In this document: positions 22,478-31,670 of the stretch, piece after piece
Layout: every line of letters starts with the position of its first letter
Numbering within the stretch: position 1 is the stretch's first letter
Source of the DNA: Tritrichomonas foetus
Lineage: Eukaryota; Parabasalia; Tritrichomonadida; Tritrichomonadidae
Reading direction: 5' to 3'
DNA length: 51,669 bases
Assembly (NCBI GenBank): GCA_001839685.1
Contig: MLAK01001415.1
Location: forward strand, 16,763-68,431
The notes under the pieces: model-generated
Database searches by the model: none
What the model was told of the DNA's origin: nothing
Seen by the model: the letters and a program-made list of their open reading frames with translations, nothing else
Program-made: the position numbers and the translations under genes

Positions 22478-22503
22478 TAGTGACATCACGCCTCCGGACA
22501 CCC
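22478..22503 (-). repeat. mariner right terminal inverted repeat
   Basis: Ends CCGGACACCC before TATA. It is the inverted partner of 21218-21243. Confidence 0.88.
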
Positions 22504-22523
22504 TATATTTTTAACGCAATTAA

Positions 22524-23876
22524 AAACATTTTCTNAATATAAATAACAAAAAAATTCTAACTCAACTAATTCTAGATATGATATATAATACAAATAATTA
22601 TCTCGATAAAAAAAATTATATTGAAGCTATAGTAAAAATAATTTTAGTGCAATTTAATGGAATCATTGACTCAATTATAAGTCCAGCTATTGAAAAGTGC
22701 AAATTCTCCATTTCCAACGAATTGGTTATAATTTGTGATATTTTATCAGAAATTTATGAAATTAGAACGTTTGATTCTATTGAAGTATTATCTCATTTGT
22801 TCAGTATTGCACTTAAAACAAATAACATTGACCTTCAAAAGTCTATTTTCCGCTTTCTTCGGAAAATACCAGATACTGATCATCATCAATTGAAAATTCT
22901 TATTTCTATTTTAGCGAGAGAATTTAATTTATTCGCCTTTGATCCGCAAAATTACACTCCACCCGTTCAGCATTTTAGTGGATTAACAAATCTAGGATGC
23001 ACTTGCTACATGAACAGTGTTCTCCAACAATTATCATCAACAAATGACGTTCTTGCTTCTTTAATTTGCAACATTGATGCTTTGAATGACTTTTCTTTGC
23101 GAGATGATGTTCAACAACTAAAGTTGTTGTTATTCACAATGAGATTTGGAGACAATACAGTCATCGACATGACAGAATATTGCAAAGCTTTTTCGTCATA
23201 TTTCCCTAATTTTAACCCTCTAATTCAAGAAGATGCAAGTGAATTCTTTATATCTCTTTTAAGTAGCCTTCCACAGTCAGTTAATGATATTTTCACATGC
23301 AAGCAAAAAAATAGTATTCGAAATGCTAATTTCGAGATTTTGGGAACTAAAATTGAAGAATTTACTGCAATTGATTTAACAATTAATGATCATTTCGACA
23401 TACACTCAAGTTTAAACAATTATACAAATGAGAAATTGTTAACAGGAGAAAACCAATATGTCACTGATAGTGGTGTTAAGATAGATGCTTTCTCAAAGGT
23501 TCAGTTTGAATATATACCAAATCATTTAGTTTTTCATTTAAACCGTTTTTCATATTCGCCAATTCATCAAGAACGATATAAAATTAATTCATTTTTTGAA
23601 TTTCCAATGAAATTAAATATGGATGAATATAAAGAAGGTGCAGGTTTGTATGAACTAACTGGTGTAGTTTTACATTCAGGTGTTGTCCAAGGCGGCCATT
23701 ATCAATCTATTATACAAAACAAAGACCAAAATTGCTGGATTTTAATAGATGACACAGAAATTTCTCAAATATCAGAAGATTTAGTAATGGAAATGTCATT
23801 TGGAAGCCATGATTCAAATGATAGACAGAATACTACAAATGCTTATATGCTTTTTTATACTAAAATTATAGAGTAA
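22524..23876 (+). CDS. ubiquitin-specific protease, C-terminal catalytic part (after mariner)
   Basis: Carries the USP (peptidase C19) core that removes ubiquitin from proteins. The Cys box is GLTNLGCTCYMNSVLQQL; the catalytic Cys is in TCY, and the usual Asn of NLGNTCY is Cys here. The QEDASEFF box follows. FEYIPNHLVFHLNRFSY and the His box VVLHSGVVQGGHYQSI come later, then WILIDDTEIS and NAYMLFY at the end. There is little room for the zinc ribbon seen in many USPs. The frame is open from 22524, with the first ATG at 22578, but the start is inside the gene. In this frame TAA codons at 22512 and 22521 separate it from the upstream half; see findings for an alternative junction. Strong call for family; activity is unlikely while the insertion persists. 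Confidence 0.9.
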   Translation, partial: KHFXNINNKKILTQLILDMIYNTNNYLDKKNYIEAIVKIILVQFNGIIDSIISPAIEKCKFSISNELVIICDILSEIYEIRTFDSIEVLSHLFSIALKTNNIDLQKSIFRFLRKIPDTDHHQLKILISILAREFNLFAFDPQNYTPPVQHFSGLTNLGCTCYMNSVLQQLSSTNDVLASLICNIDALNDFSLRDDVQQLKLLLFTMRFGDNTVIDMTEYCKAFSSYFPNFNPLIQEDASEFFISLLSSLPQSVNDIFTCKQKNSIRNANFEILGTKIEEFTAIDLTINDHFDIHSSLNNYTNEKLLTGENQYVTDSGVKIDAFSKVQFEYIPNHLVFHLNRFSYSPIHQERYKINSFFEFPMKLNMDEYKEGAGLYELTGVVLHSGVVQGGHYQSIIQNKDQNCWILIDDTEISQISEDLVMEMSFGSHDSNDRQNTTNAYMLFYTKIIE

Positions 23877-23902
23877 GATTGAGTGCCTCATCAAAATAAT
23901 TA

Positions 23903-23940
23903 CAGTCAAACTTCCTTATTTTCACCTCGTTTGTCAGATT
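23903..23940 (+). repeat. terminal inverted repeat, left end of pogo-like copy 2
   Basis: Starts CAGTCAAACTTCC and ends GTCAGATT. It corresponds to the transposase-proximal end of copy 1 (14079-14116). Confidence 0.92.
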
Positions 23941-24023
23941 CGTATATGTCAAATCTGACATTATTAAAGGTCAAATTTTGCCCATCATTGAAAATTTATG
24001 GTCATAAAAAATTTCTATCATAA

Positions 24024-25280
24024 ATGAGTTTTCTTAGTCGACTTTTCTCATTCACCGAATTAGTTCAACCAGAAAAAAATAATATCATACCATACTTTAA
24101 CCCACAATGTCCATCCAAACCTCGACGAAAACGCATCAATAATTTTCGTAAATTATTATCAAACCCAACGAATGATGTTGCTTGCCAAACTGTTGCATCA
24201 CAATTTACTAAGGCTAATACGCGACAAGCCAAACTAATACTTCCAGAAGTAAGAAATATCACAGATAATTTTGACAATTCTGTTGACAATTCTGCTGACA
24301 ACTCTGTTGACAACTCTATTAATAAATCTAACCACGAATCTATTGACAAACATATTAATAATTTTAATGACGTATCGATTAATAATTCTAATGAAAATAT
24401 TAATTTGAATATAAACCTAATCAGTGAAGTAAAGAAGCCAATTAATAGAATTGCCGTATTAAACATTCCATTTAATGTCAAAAATAAACCAAAAAAATAT
24501 ACACTAAACCTAAAAAAAAATAATTTTATCAAATCAACACTAAATTTTAACTTTTTGGAAGGCAAAAAGATTTTGCAAAAACTTTCGTCTAAAGAAAAAT
24601 TGGAGTATGGGGAACTTCAAAAGATTAGTAATGAAACTCTCATTAACATTAATACATTAAAATCATGGCGCTACCAAATTTTGTCGAAGAAAAAAACGAT
24701 AGCCAGTTTTTTGATTAATAAAAAGGGAGGAAGACATCGAATATTTTCAAATGCAGATGAACAACAGATCTTCAAAAGTATTGTGGAAAAAATGGATTGT
24801 TGTTTAGATATCGACGATATCAAAGACATAGCAATGACCCACTTTTTAAAAACAGAAAGAGATCGATTGTATCTTGAGAAAATTAAATCATTGAATTTGA
24901 CAACAGAAGAAGAAAAAAAGCAATTAAAAGATTTGATAGATTCAATGAGTGATCAGGAAGTTGATTCACTCATTGAAATCCGATTTCATGGTTCTTATAA
25001 ATGGATTCATAGCTTTTTACAAAGATACAATTTCTGTTTCACCAAGACTAAAACAAGTAAAGAAGGAATTATTGATGAAATTTATTCGCAGAACTATGTT
25101 ATTAGTTTAGTTGAAGCTTTCCATCAATTTCCAACCAATAAAATTATCAATATAGATGAAACTTGTGTAAACTATGTTAATGAACCATTTCGTATGCTTT
25201 CAATTAAAGGAAAATCACATTCTGTCAATATTCCAACACAAAAACAAAGTTTCACAAGCATAGGGATTATTGATTCAGAA
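24024..25280 (+). CDS. pogo/Tigger-like transposase, copy 2 (C-terminal half hidden by assembly gap)
   Basis: The first 419 residues are the same as in the copy 1 transposase (12130-13995), including the DNS-repeat region, the HTH regions and the first catalytic Asp in NIDETC. Sequence runs into N at 25281, so the second and third catalytic acids and the C-terminus are not seen. If the hidden part matches copy 1 the gene is intact. The N-free open frame and identity to copy 1 argue against old decay. Any frame read through the N block is meaningless. Confidence 0.88.
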
Positions 25281-25877
25281 NNNNNNNNNNNNNNNNNNNN
25301 NNNNNNNNNNNNNNNNNNNNNNNNNNNNNNNNNNNNNNNNNNNNNNNNNNNNNNNNNNNNNNNNNNNNNNNNNNNNNNNNNNNNNNNNNNNNNNNNNNNN
25401 NNNNNNNNNNNNNNNNNNNNNNNNNNNNNNNNNNNNNNNNNNNNNNNNNNNNNNNNNNNNNNNNNNNNNNNNNNNNNNNNNNNNNNNNNNNNNNNNNNNN
25501 NNNNNNNNNNNNNNNNNNNNNNNNNNNNNNNNNNNNNNNNNNNNNNNNNNNNNNNNNNNNNNNNNNNNNNNNNNNNNNNNNNNNNNNNNNNNNNNNNNNN
25601 NNNNNNNNNNNNNNNNNNNNNNNNNNNNNNNNNNNNNNNNNNNNNNNNNNNNNNNNNNNNNNNNNNNNNNNNNNNNNNNNNNNNNNNNNNNNNNNNNNNN
25701 NNNNNNNNNNNNNNNNNNNNNNNNNNNNNNNNNNNNNNNNNNNNNNNNNNNNNNNNNNNNNNNNNNNNNNNNNNNNNNNNNNNNNNNNNNNNNNNNNNNN
25801 NNNNNNNNNNNNNNNNNNNNNNNNNNNNNNNNNNNNNNNNNNNNNNNNNNNNNNNNNNNNNNNNNNNNNNNNNNNNN
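25281..25877. other. assembly gap (597 N) inside transposon copy 2
   Basis: A run of unknown bases. On the left it starts at the element position where copy 1 carries a single N (12738). On the right it ends at a 19-A homopolymer. Confidence 0.98.
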
Positions 25878-26625
25878 AAAAAAAAAAAAAAAAAAATCAA
25901 AAGACTCCAACTTTTAAAATAAAATTGAATACAGTCAAAATCTTATTTGAATAGAAATTGCATTCAAAAAGTTTATTGACTAAAAATATCTAATTAATTT
26001 CTTTCAATTTTGTGGATAATGATGAACGTTTAATAATTTGTATTCAAGAGTCATATTTACGTTTTTTCCTATCTGATGAGATTTATAATAAATCAACAAT
26101 AAATTAATATTTAGTATCATGAATTGTTATTATAATATAAAAATTGAAGTCTTTTTTGAAATTTTCAAAATCACATAAAATTTCGAAAATTATTTTTTTG
26201 ATTTTTTTTATGTCTTGAAAAACTTCAAACGGTATTCAATAAATTTTGCTTATTTTCATACTCGAATAAGCAAGGCGAGAAAAGTTGTAATGAATTAAGA
26301 AATGACATTTTCAGGTTAAAACATCACATTTGTGAATTTCATATTAATATTTATTTGCTCAGCATGATGGTTGTTATGATGTTAAAGTCGATGTTAATTA
26401 TTTTCAATCATTGATTGGGAAACCCCTCATTAAATAATGATGTAATTTTTCCAAAAATTAATTATTGTTTTATTGGTTGTCATAAAGATTCAATTCGATA
26501 AACAAATGTAAATTTTTACTTTATAATATTTCTTGAAGACTCTATGAGTCTAAAAGCACAAATTTTGAATGAAAAAAAGTTAGAAAAAGTTTTAATAAAC
26601 GTTTTTCTCACAAAAATTTGAATGA

Positions 26626-26663
26626 AATCTGACAAACGAGGTGAAAATAAGGTAGTTTGACTG
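26626..26663 (-). repeat. terminal inverted repeat, right end of pogo-like copy 2
   Basis: Ends GTTTGACTG before TA at 26664. It corresponds to 11237-11274 of copy 1, carrying the A variant at the one differing position. Confidence 0.92.
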
Positions 26664-26665
26664 TA

Positions 26666-27110
26666 TTTTAATAATTTATATCAAATGCAAGCACAGAAAC
26701 AATGACACTTTAAAATGTCTTTTACCAGAAACTTTTAGTGAATTCACATGAAAAACATGATGATATATATCATTATTTATTTCCCATTATTAGGAGAAAT
26801 TTCTGTTCTAATTTGGCAGAATCTTTTAAACCAGTAGTAGAGAAAGATTAGATAATCATTTCCTTCAGTGCTTCATTTTTTCATCTTTCTCAAAAGTCGA
26901 TAAATAAATAATATGATTAGTTAAAAAAAAAATTATTCCTATTTACGCGTTTTTTTAATCATGTTTAAGTATTTTCACCACTTTTTTTTTTGATTTAACA
27001 TATGCATCTAGGCAGTTCTCCAATCAAATCACATCATCTTTTATGTAGTCAATTTTTGAATAGGTTAATTTGTTTTTAATGGTGAAAAAATCATCACATT
27101 TTCCAATCCA
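26666..27110. other. intergenic region after transposon copy 2
   Basis: AT-rich, with short poly-T tracts near 26980. No gene is recognised. It contains the promoter of the gene at 27111. Confidence 0.45.
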
Positions 27111-28823
27111 GTGATGAATGATGATATTTCCAGCGACGATGAAATACTTCAAATTCAAATTTCAAGCCTATTTTCAGATTCTGAATTTGATTCACTGACA
27201 AAGTTAAGTGATTTGATTCTAATTTTCACAAATCACTTCCTTCAAGAAGATCAAGAATTTAATGTGTCTCAATATAAAAATATTTTCCCACATTTGAATG
27301 AAGCTATAAATCTTTGTGAAGAAAGTGATAATTTAGATGAAATTATTATTCATGAAATTCTCGATTTTTTCTATCAAAAAGATGAAAATAAATACTTTGA
27401 TGAAGTTGATTTATCTATTGTTTTCAATAAGGTTACTCAAAATTGCCAACCATTCAAATTTATGTTATATTGCGATAAAATCATCCAATCAGAAAAGCAT
27501 ATCATTCCATTTATCAAATTATTAATTAGAATTCATGTGGACACGGAAAGAATCAATGAAATTTTTTCTTCAAGTGAGTTTAGTAAATATGTTCCTTTGG
27601 TTTATTTGATGTATCAGTCACTTCAAATTGATACTTATGAAAAATTAAAGCACAATAAATTTGAAATAATAGAAACAACACAAGTGATAAATTTATTAAG
27701 TTATTTACTTTTACAAAAACGCTACACCAATGAAATTGAATTAATTCTTACGAGTATTCCAATTAAACGAATTTTCTGTGATTTTATTTTAAATAAGGAA
27801 AGATCAATTCGTGTATCAAGTTGCCAATTAATAAAAAGTTTTTCTTTCACCATTTTTGAAAACACTCAAATTATAGATAATAATGAATCAAATGAAATCA
27901 CTGGTTTTATCGAAATCACAGAAATCCCAAAAGAAATAGAATTCTATGAAAAAGGAACTGAATCAAGTGAAATGGACTCAGCTCATAATGATGATAGTTT
28001 AAACGCCAGTGATCCAGGTATTTCGTTAGATAGTTCAAGCTTGAATGAAAAAGAACCAAAGAATTCCAATTTTTTAGAGTTTTCGTTATCAGATGAATTT
28101 TCTGAAAATGAAATTCCAAACGAAAAACATATTTTTTCACAAAATGAAATCTTCAAAAGAGATGGAAATGATAACGATAATAAGAATGATGAAAGCTCCT
28201 CATCAGAAAAAGAAATAAATACAGAATATGTAAAACATTTGTTTCATTCACATGATGCCAAATTTTTGATTCAAGATTGTTTTTTCATTATAATGAAAAA
28301 CATAGAAAACATCATCAACAGTGACTCCGACTTTTATGAAATAGATTCATCATATTTTGTTGAATTTCTTCATTTATTCCATTTATTTTACCATGCAATA
28401 GATTTTTCACCTCTACAAATAGAAATTTTATTCGAATTTCACGAATTTCTTGTGAAAAGAAACTTTCCTTTCCATAAAAATTTATTGGAGCTTGACAAAA
28501 TTCTATTTGAAAAGGTAGAAATTAACATTGAAAAATTTATTTTGATTTTTAATCAATTTTTTGGAAAGAAACAAACGATCAATAATGAAAAACTTGAAGA
28601 AGCAGTTGAAGTTTTTTTGCCATTCTTTCAAACTTTCCTTGATCAGGATTTCCAAGCAATGATTCCCTTGTTGACATCGAAAGAATTTTACCGTTTATGC
28701 TTTCGAGTAGTAAGGATAAAAAACTACGAGAACAGCGATTGCTTTAATAATTTAATATGCATAGTCAATGAAATTATTGAAAAGGATGATACTGTGTCTT
28801 TCTTTCTTTCGTCTTTATTGTAA
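27111..28823 (+). CDS. hypothetical acidic helical protein
   Basis: 570 residues, not recognised. The N-terminal (about 1-250) and C-terminal (about 370-570) parts look all-helical, with repeated hydrophobic spacing that could be HEAT/ARM-like. Between them, at about 270-365, is a Ser/Asp/Glu/Asn-rich low-complexity linker (for example ESSSSEKEINTEY). There is no signal peptide or membrane segment. The long uninterrupted frame in very AT-rich DNA supports a real gene. Two ATGs are in tandem at the start, and the first is chosen. Stop is TAA, followed by ATAAA. Confidence 0.7.
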   Translation: MMNDDISSDDEILQIQISSLFSDSEFDSLTKLSDLILIFTNHFLQEDQEFNVSQYKNIFPHLNEAINLCEESDNLDEIIIHEILDFFYQKDENKYFDEVDLSIVFNKVTQNCQPFKFMLYCDKIIQSEKHIIPFIKLLIRIHVDTERINEIFSSSEFSKYVPLVYLMYQSLQIDTYEKLKHNKFEIIETTQVINLLSYLLLQKRYTNEIELILTSIPIKRIFCDFILNKERSIRVSSCQLIKSFSFTIFENTQIIDNNESNEITGFIEITEIPKEIEFYEKGTESSEMDSAHNDDSLNASDPGISLDSSSLNEKEPKNSNFLEFSLSDEFSENEIPNEKHIFSQNEIFKRDGNDNDNKNDESSSSEKEINTEYVKHLFHSHDAKFLIQDCFFIIMKNIENIINSDSDFYEIDSSYFVEFLHLFHLFYHAIDFSPLQIEILFEFHEFLVKRNFPFHKNLLELDKILFEKVEINIEKFILIFNQFFGKKQTINNEKLEEAVEVFLPFFQTFLDQDFQAMIPLLTSKEFYRLCFRVVRIKNYENSDCFNNLICIVNEIIEKDDTVSFFLSSLL

Positions 28824-29113
28824 ATAAACTACCAACAGTTTTTTCCTTGTTTTTTCCACGCTGATTTTGTGTTTGTTATCTGCAAATGGCATCATATAGA
28901 GACAAAAAGGCTGGATGAATTAGATCACCCTCTACCCTTTTATGTTCATATATTTTTATTTAATGAATAACATTATTCCACTTATGTTAAATTACCTCTC
29001 TTATAAAACATGATTTCATCATATAATTTTTACAGAAATATGACAAACACTGAAAAAGTAGATGTCACTTTTTTTTTATTTTTTATTTTGTTTATTTTTA
29101 GCCATACTCCCTA

Positions 29114-29998
29114 ATGTTTTCTCAAATGTATAATCTCAATAACTCTCCTAAAAGTGTGGTTAATCATCCATTTGCTTTAAATACTAATATCATAAAAAAT
29201 ATCAATTTCCAAAAGCTTGAAAGGAATTTTACTTTAATTATTAATAAACAAAAGTTTCACATGAATCGCATTATGGCAGATTTGTTATCACCAAAAATTT
29301 ATCATCTTCATTTCATTGATGAAACAGTTTCAGAATACTCTATCCACATTAATACCTACAAAAAGATTAGTGATTCAATCAATAGTGACATCTTTTATCA
29401 AATATTCGATTTTGAAAATCATTATTTCGAAGAAAAAGAGAAAGAATGCTTAGAAGAGATTTTGTTTGAACTAGGAAATGAAGAAGTTTATAGAACAAAT
29501 AAATTTTATGAAGAAAAAATTACAATTGATAATGTTTTAGATCGACTTTTACTGAAAACCAAATATTCTTTAGGAAATAAAACCATTTATGAAGAAGAAA
29601 TTCATTTTATTTCATCGCATTTTCAAGCAATGATTGAAAATTCATTATTTTTAGAATCATTCATGAAAATTGATATTCATATTTTAGAATTGATTTTTGA
29701 ACAAGATGTTCAATTGAAAGGTGAAGATTCATTATTATATTTCGTTCTTTCACTTTATAAAAATGATTCCAAATTTTCCTCATTATTCAAATATGTTGAA
29801 TTTGGTAATTTGACCCCTTCTTCTTTTGCAGAATTCATTGATATCTTTCAAGTGGGTGACTTAAATTCTGATATTTGGTCAGTATTATGTAACTTTATGA
29901 TTGCATCTCTCAAAAACACACCAAAAACCACTTCGAAACATGAAAAAATGATCAGAACTAAAAAAAATAATCTAAAAACTTTGATATTAAATCCTTAG
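29114..29998 (+). CDS. BTB-like domain protein lacking the discoidin domain
   Basis: 294 residues, similar in layout to the first half of the protein at 17751-19031: a BTB-like region (FTLIINKQKFHMNRIMADLLSP, near 37-58) followed by BACK-like helices (EIHFISSHFQAMIENSLF; SLYKNDSKFSSLFKYVEFGNLTP; LNSDIWSVLCNFM). The protein ends in a short Lys-rich tail where the paralogue carries F5/8 C, so it is either a natural short member or a truncated copy. The stop codon lies inside the left arm of a 15-bp inverted repeat (29993-30007). Function unknown; a substrate adaptor role is only a guess from BTB families. Confidence 0.68.
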   Translation: MFSQMYNLNNSPKSVVNHPFALNTNIIKNINFQKLERNFTLIINKQKFHMNRIMADLLSPKIYHLHFIDETVSEYSIHINTYKKISDSINSDIFYQIFDFENHYFEEKEKECLEEILFELGNEEVYRTNKFYEEKITIDNVLDRLLLKTKYSLGNKTIYEEEIHFISSHFQAMIENSLFLESFMKIDIHILELIFEQDVQLKGEDSLLYFVLSLYKNDSKFSSLFKYVEFGNLTPSSFAEFIDIFQVGDLNSDIWSVLCNFMIASLKNTPKTTSKHEKMIRTKKNNLKTLILNP

Positions 29999-30108
29999 AA
30001 GAGAAACAATCAATTATGAAGGATGATGATTCTGATCTAAATTCCACAGGTGGTTTTGAGCCAAAGCATGGATCAGAACTTCTGTGTTTCTGAGTTTCTC
30101 TTCTAAGG
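29993..30108. repeat. 15-bp perfect inverted repeat spanning a stop codon
   Basis: CCTTAGAAGAGAAAC at 29993-30007 is repeated as its exact reverse complement at 30094-30108, 86 nt apart. The left arm includes the TAG stop of the BTB-like gene. The loop itself contains shorter matching pairs (TTCTGATC with GATCAGAA). A transcript could fold into a long stem. It could be a 3' end signal or remains of a small mobile element. Confidence 0.7.
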
Positions 30109-30276
30109 TTTTACAATCATTTTGAAGATATTCATACAATTATGCATAATTGAAGCTAATGGCGATTTATTGATGGAAATTATGAATTTAGCCTTAAAAA
30201 AATCAGCATTTTTCTATTTTTTTTTTTATTTATATATTAATTGTATTTCCTTAAACAACATACATTTTAAATTAAG

Positions 30277-30819
30277 TTAAAGTTCATCTACTGACATAAT
30301 TATCTTACATTTGTTGAACTCTTTCTTTGAAATTACTTTCGGCGGTTCAACATAATATGAAGGTTCAGTTTTCTGAGGAATTTGATCTTCTGGTGGTGGA
30401 ATTGTCGTCAAATCTATATTTTCTGCATTTTCATCAATTTTTGTGTTGGCTTCATCAAGTAAGCATGAAAGAGTGAATGAAAAATAATTTTTCTTCAAAA
30501 ATTGGAAAATGCTTTGTAACGCAGTAATTTCGTTTTTATCAACGTTTTGAAAAGGGAAGTATTCAATACTGTCATCTTTCGTGCCGTTTGTTATTTCATC
30601 GATTGCGATAATTTGTCCGAATCGAATTTTATCTTCAAAACGCTTTAAAGCACCGCTGTCATTCAGTTTTTGAGCTATTTTGGTTTTCTTTTCTTGATCC
30701 TCAACAGGAATCTCCATTCTGCTGATAATTAATTTAAATATATTTTCAGCGTTTAAATGGCTACTCAATTCAAAATATGACCATATAAACGTAGAAAACA
30801 TTGTTGATTTTTTTGACAA
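30277..30819 (-). CDS. small protein with possible LisH motif (FOP/centrosomal type)
   Basis: 180 residues, no firm family. Residues about 102-126 (ALQSIFQFLKKNYFSFTLSCLLDEA) resemble a LisH dimerisation motif as found in FOP/FOPNL-type basal body and centrosomal proteins. The N-terminal 60 residues are helical, and the C-terminal part is Pro/Glu-rich (TTIPPPEDQIPQKTEPSYY). It is divergent from the coiled-coil gene at 30906, with about 86 bp between starts. A flagellar or basal-body role would fit but is inference. Confidence 0.6.
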   Translation of the reverse strand: MSKKSTMFSTFIWSYFELSSHLNAENIFKLIISRMEIPVEDQEKKTKIAQKLNDSGALKRFEDKIRFGQIIAIDEITNGTKDDSIEYFPFQNVDKNEITALQSIFQFLKKNYFSFTLSCLLDEANTKIDENAENIDLTTIPPPEDQIPQKTEPSYYVEPPKVISKKEFNKCKIIMSVDEL

Positions 30820-30836
30820 AATAATTGGTCATTTAA

Positions 30837-30846
30837 TTAATAAACG
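30837..30846. promoter_or_regulatory. TTAATAAACG motif in a divergent promoter
   Basis: Lies between the divergent starts at 30819 (minus) and 30906 (plus). It matches the motif before the mariner transposase and the TRIM-like gene, and is a candidate shared promoter element. Confidence 0.3.
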
Positions 30847-30905
30847 TACAATACTTGAAGAAATATTATTTGAATGCTTTATATTTTGACCGTTTAAGGA
30901 ATTTC

Positions 30906-31670
30906 ATGTCGAATCAAGTCGACCTGTCTCGTTTAATTAATTCAGATCGTTATCAGAAAGTCCTCGAAGAAGTCAGTAGCACGATAGATCGTACAGTTTC
31001 GTCCAATCCTTTCAGCGAGCCACTTTTGGTTGCATCCATCGGCGATTCCGAAGCTCTTCAACTTCTCGAGAAAGAAATCCAACAGAATCAAAACCAATTC
31101 AATGACCTCTATCAAATTTACCAAGAAATAATCGAAGACACTCTTTATTCTCAGCTCGAATTAATTCCATTGGAAGCGAAACGCGACGAAATGTGGCAGA
31201 ATTTGGCAAATTCTGCTTTCGCACGTTTAATTGAACGATACAATACAACCGCGCGCGAAGAAGCTGCAACAATAGCGAGATACCGTGAAGAACTCGCAAA
31301 TCCAGTTCAATCCACTCAATCTCTCCAAAACGCTGTTTACGATATCACCGAGCAGAATAAGAAACTTAATTCAAATGTAAAGAATCTCGAATTACAGCTG
31401 AAACGGACATCAGCCGAATTGGAGCAAGAAAGGTCCAAAAGAGTTGATGAAATCAGTGACACTGATCCGGAGTTAATTGCTGGAAGGGCGATCGAAAGCC
31501 AGATTTCTGAAGTAAACGATGAGATTACTCGCGCATCTGCCGAAAGAGACCAAGTGGCTGCCGAGTGCGACCAAATAAAAGAAGAAATTGAGAAACTCAC
31601 TGAGGAATTAGTTTCGCTCGATAAACGGTCGGTGGCAACTCTGCGCTCAAAAACACGGGGCCGAAAATGA
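30906..31670 (+). CDS. coiled-coil protein of unknown function
   Basis: 254 residues from ATG 30906 (MSNQVDLSRLINSDRYQKVL). An in-frame ATG at 30855 would add 17 residues and sits very close to the opposite gene, so the later start is preferred. The protein is helical throughout, with strong heptad character at about 150-255 (QNKKLNSNVKNLELQLKRTS; SEVNDEITRASAERDQVAAE) and a basic tail (TLRSKTRGRK). Base composition is clearly richer in G+C (many CG-containing codons) than its neighbours, suggesting high expression or a different history. Probably a structural or scaffold protein; no family recognised. Confidence 0.7.
   Translation: MSNQVDLSRLINSDRYQKVLEEVSSTIDRTVSSNPFSEPLLVASIGDSEALQLLEKEIQQNQNQFNDLYQIYQEIIEDTLYSQLELIPLEAKRDEMWQNLANSAFARLIERYNTTAREEAATIARYREELANPVQSTQSLQNAVYDITEQNKKLNSNVKNLELQLKRTSAELEQERSKRVDEISDTDPELIAGRAIESQISEVNDEITRASAERDQVAAECDQIKEEIEKLTEELVSLDKRSVATLRSKTRGRK

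Larger units (their letters stand above)
21218..22503 (-). mobile_element. mariner transposon (Tvmar-like) inserted in the protease gene
   Basis: A 1,286-bp element flanked by TA (21216-21217 and 22504-22505); the flanks in fact match over four bases, TATA. The 26-bp terminal inverted repeats begin GGGTGTCCGG and share GTGATGTCACTA after four mismatched bases. It carries one intact-looking transposase on the minus strand, antisense to the host gene. Size and TIR layout fit mariner family elements such as Tvmar1 of Trichomonas vaginalis. Ambiguous bases at 21246, 21266-21267 and 21271 lie near the left end. Confidence 0.93.
23903..26663 (+). mobile_element. pogo/Tigger-like DNA transposon, copy 2
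   Basis: Second copy of the element at 11237-14116, in opposite orientation. It is flanked by TA (23901-23902, 26664-26665) and begins 26 bp after the protease stop, so it sits in that gene's 3' UTR or just beyond. It has the same 38-bp TIRs with the same single mismatch, and the same 767-bp 3' segment. It contains 597 N (25281-25877); copy 1 has about 716 bp at that place, so the gap is underestimated by about 119 bp. Wherever I compared the two copies by eye they matched, apart from the ambiguous bases. Confidence 0.92.

Noticed and set aside
25270..25917. Open frames spanning the N block
   Set aside because: Unknown bases cannot create stops, so these frames have no meaning.
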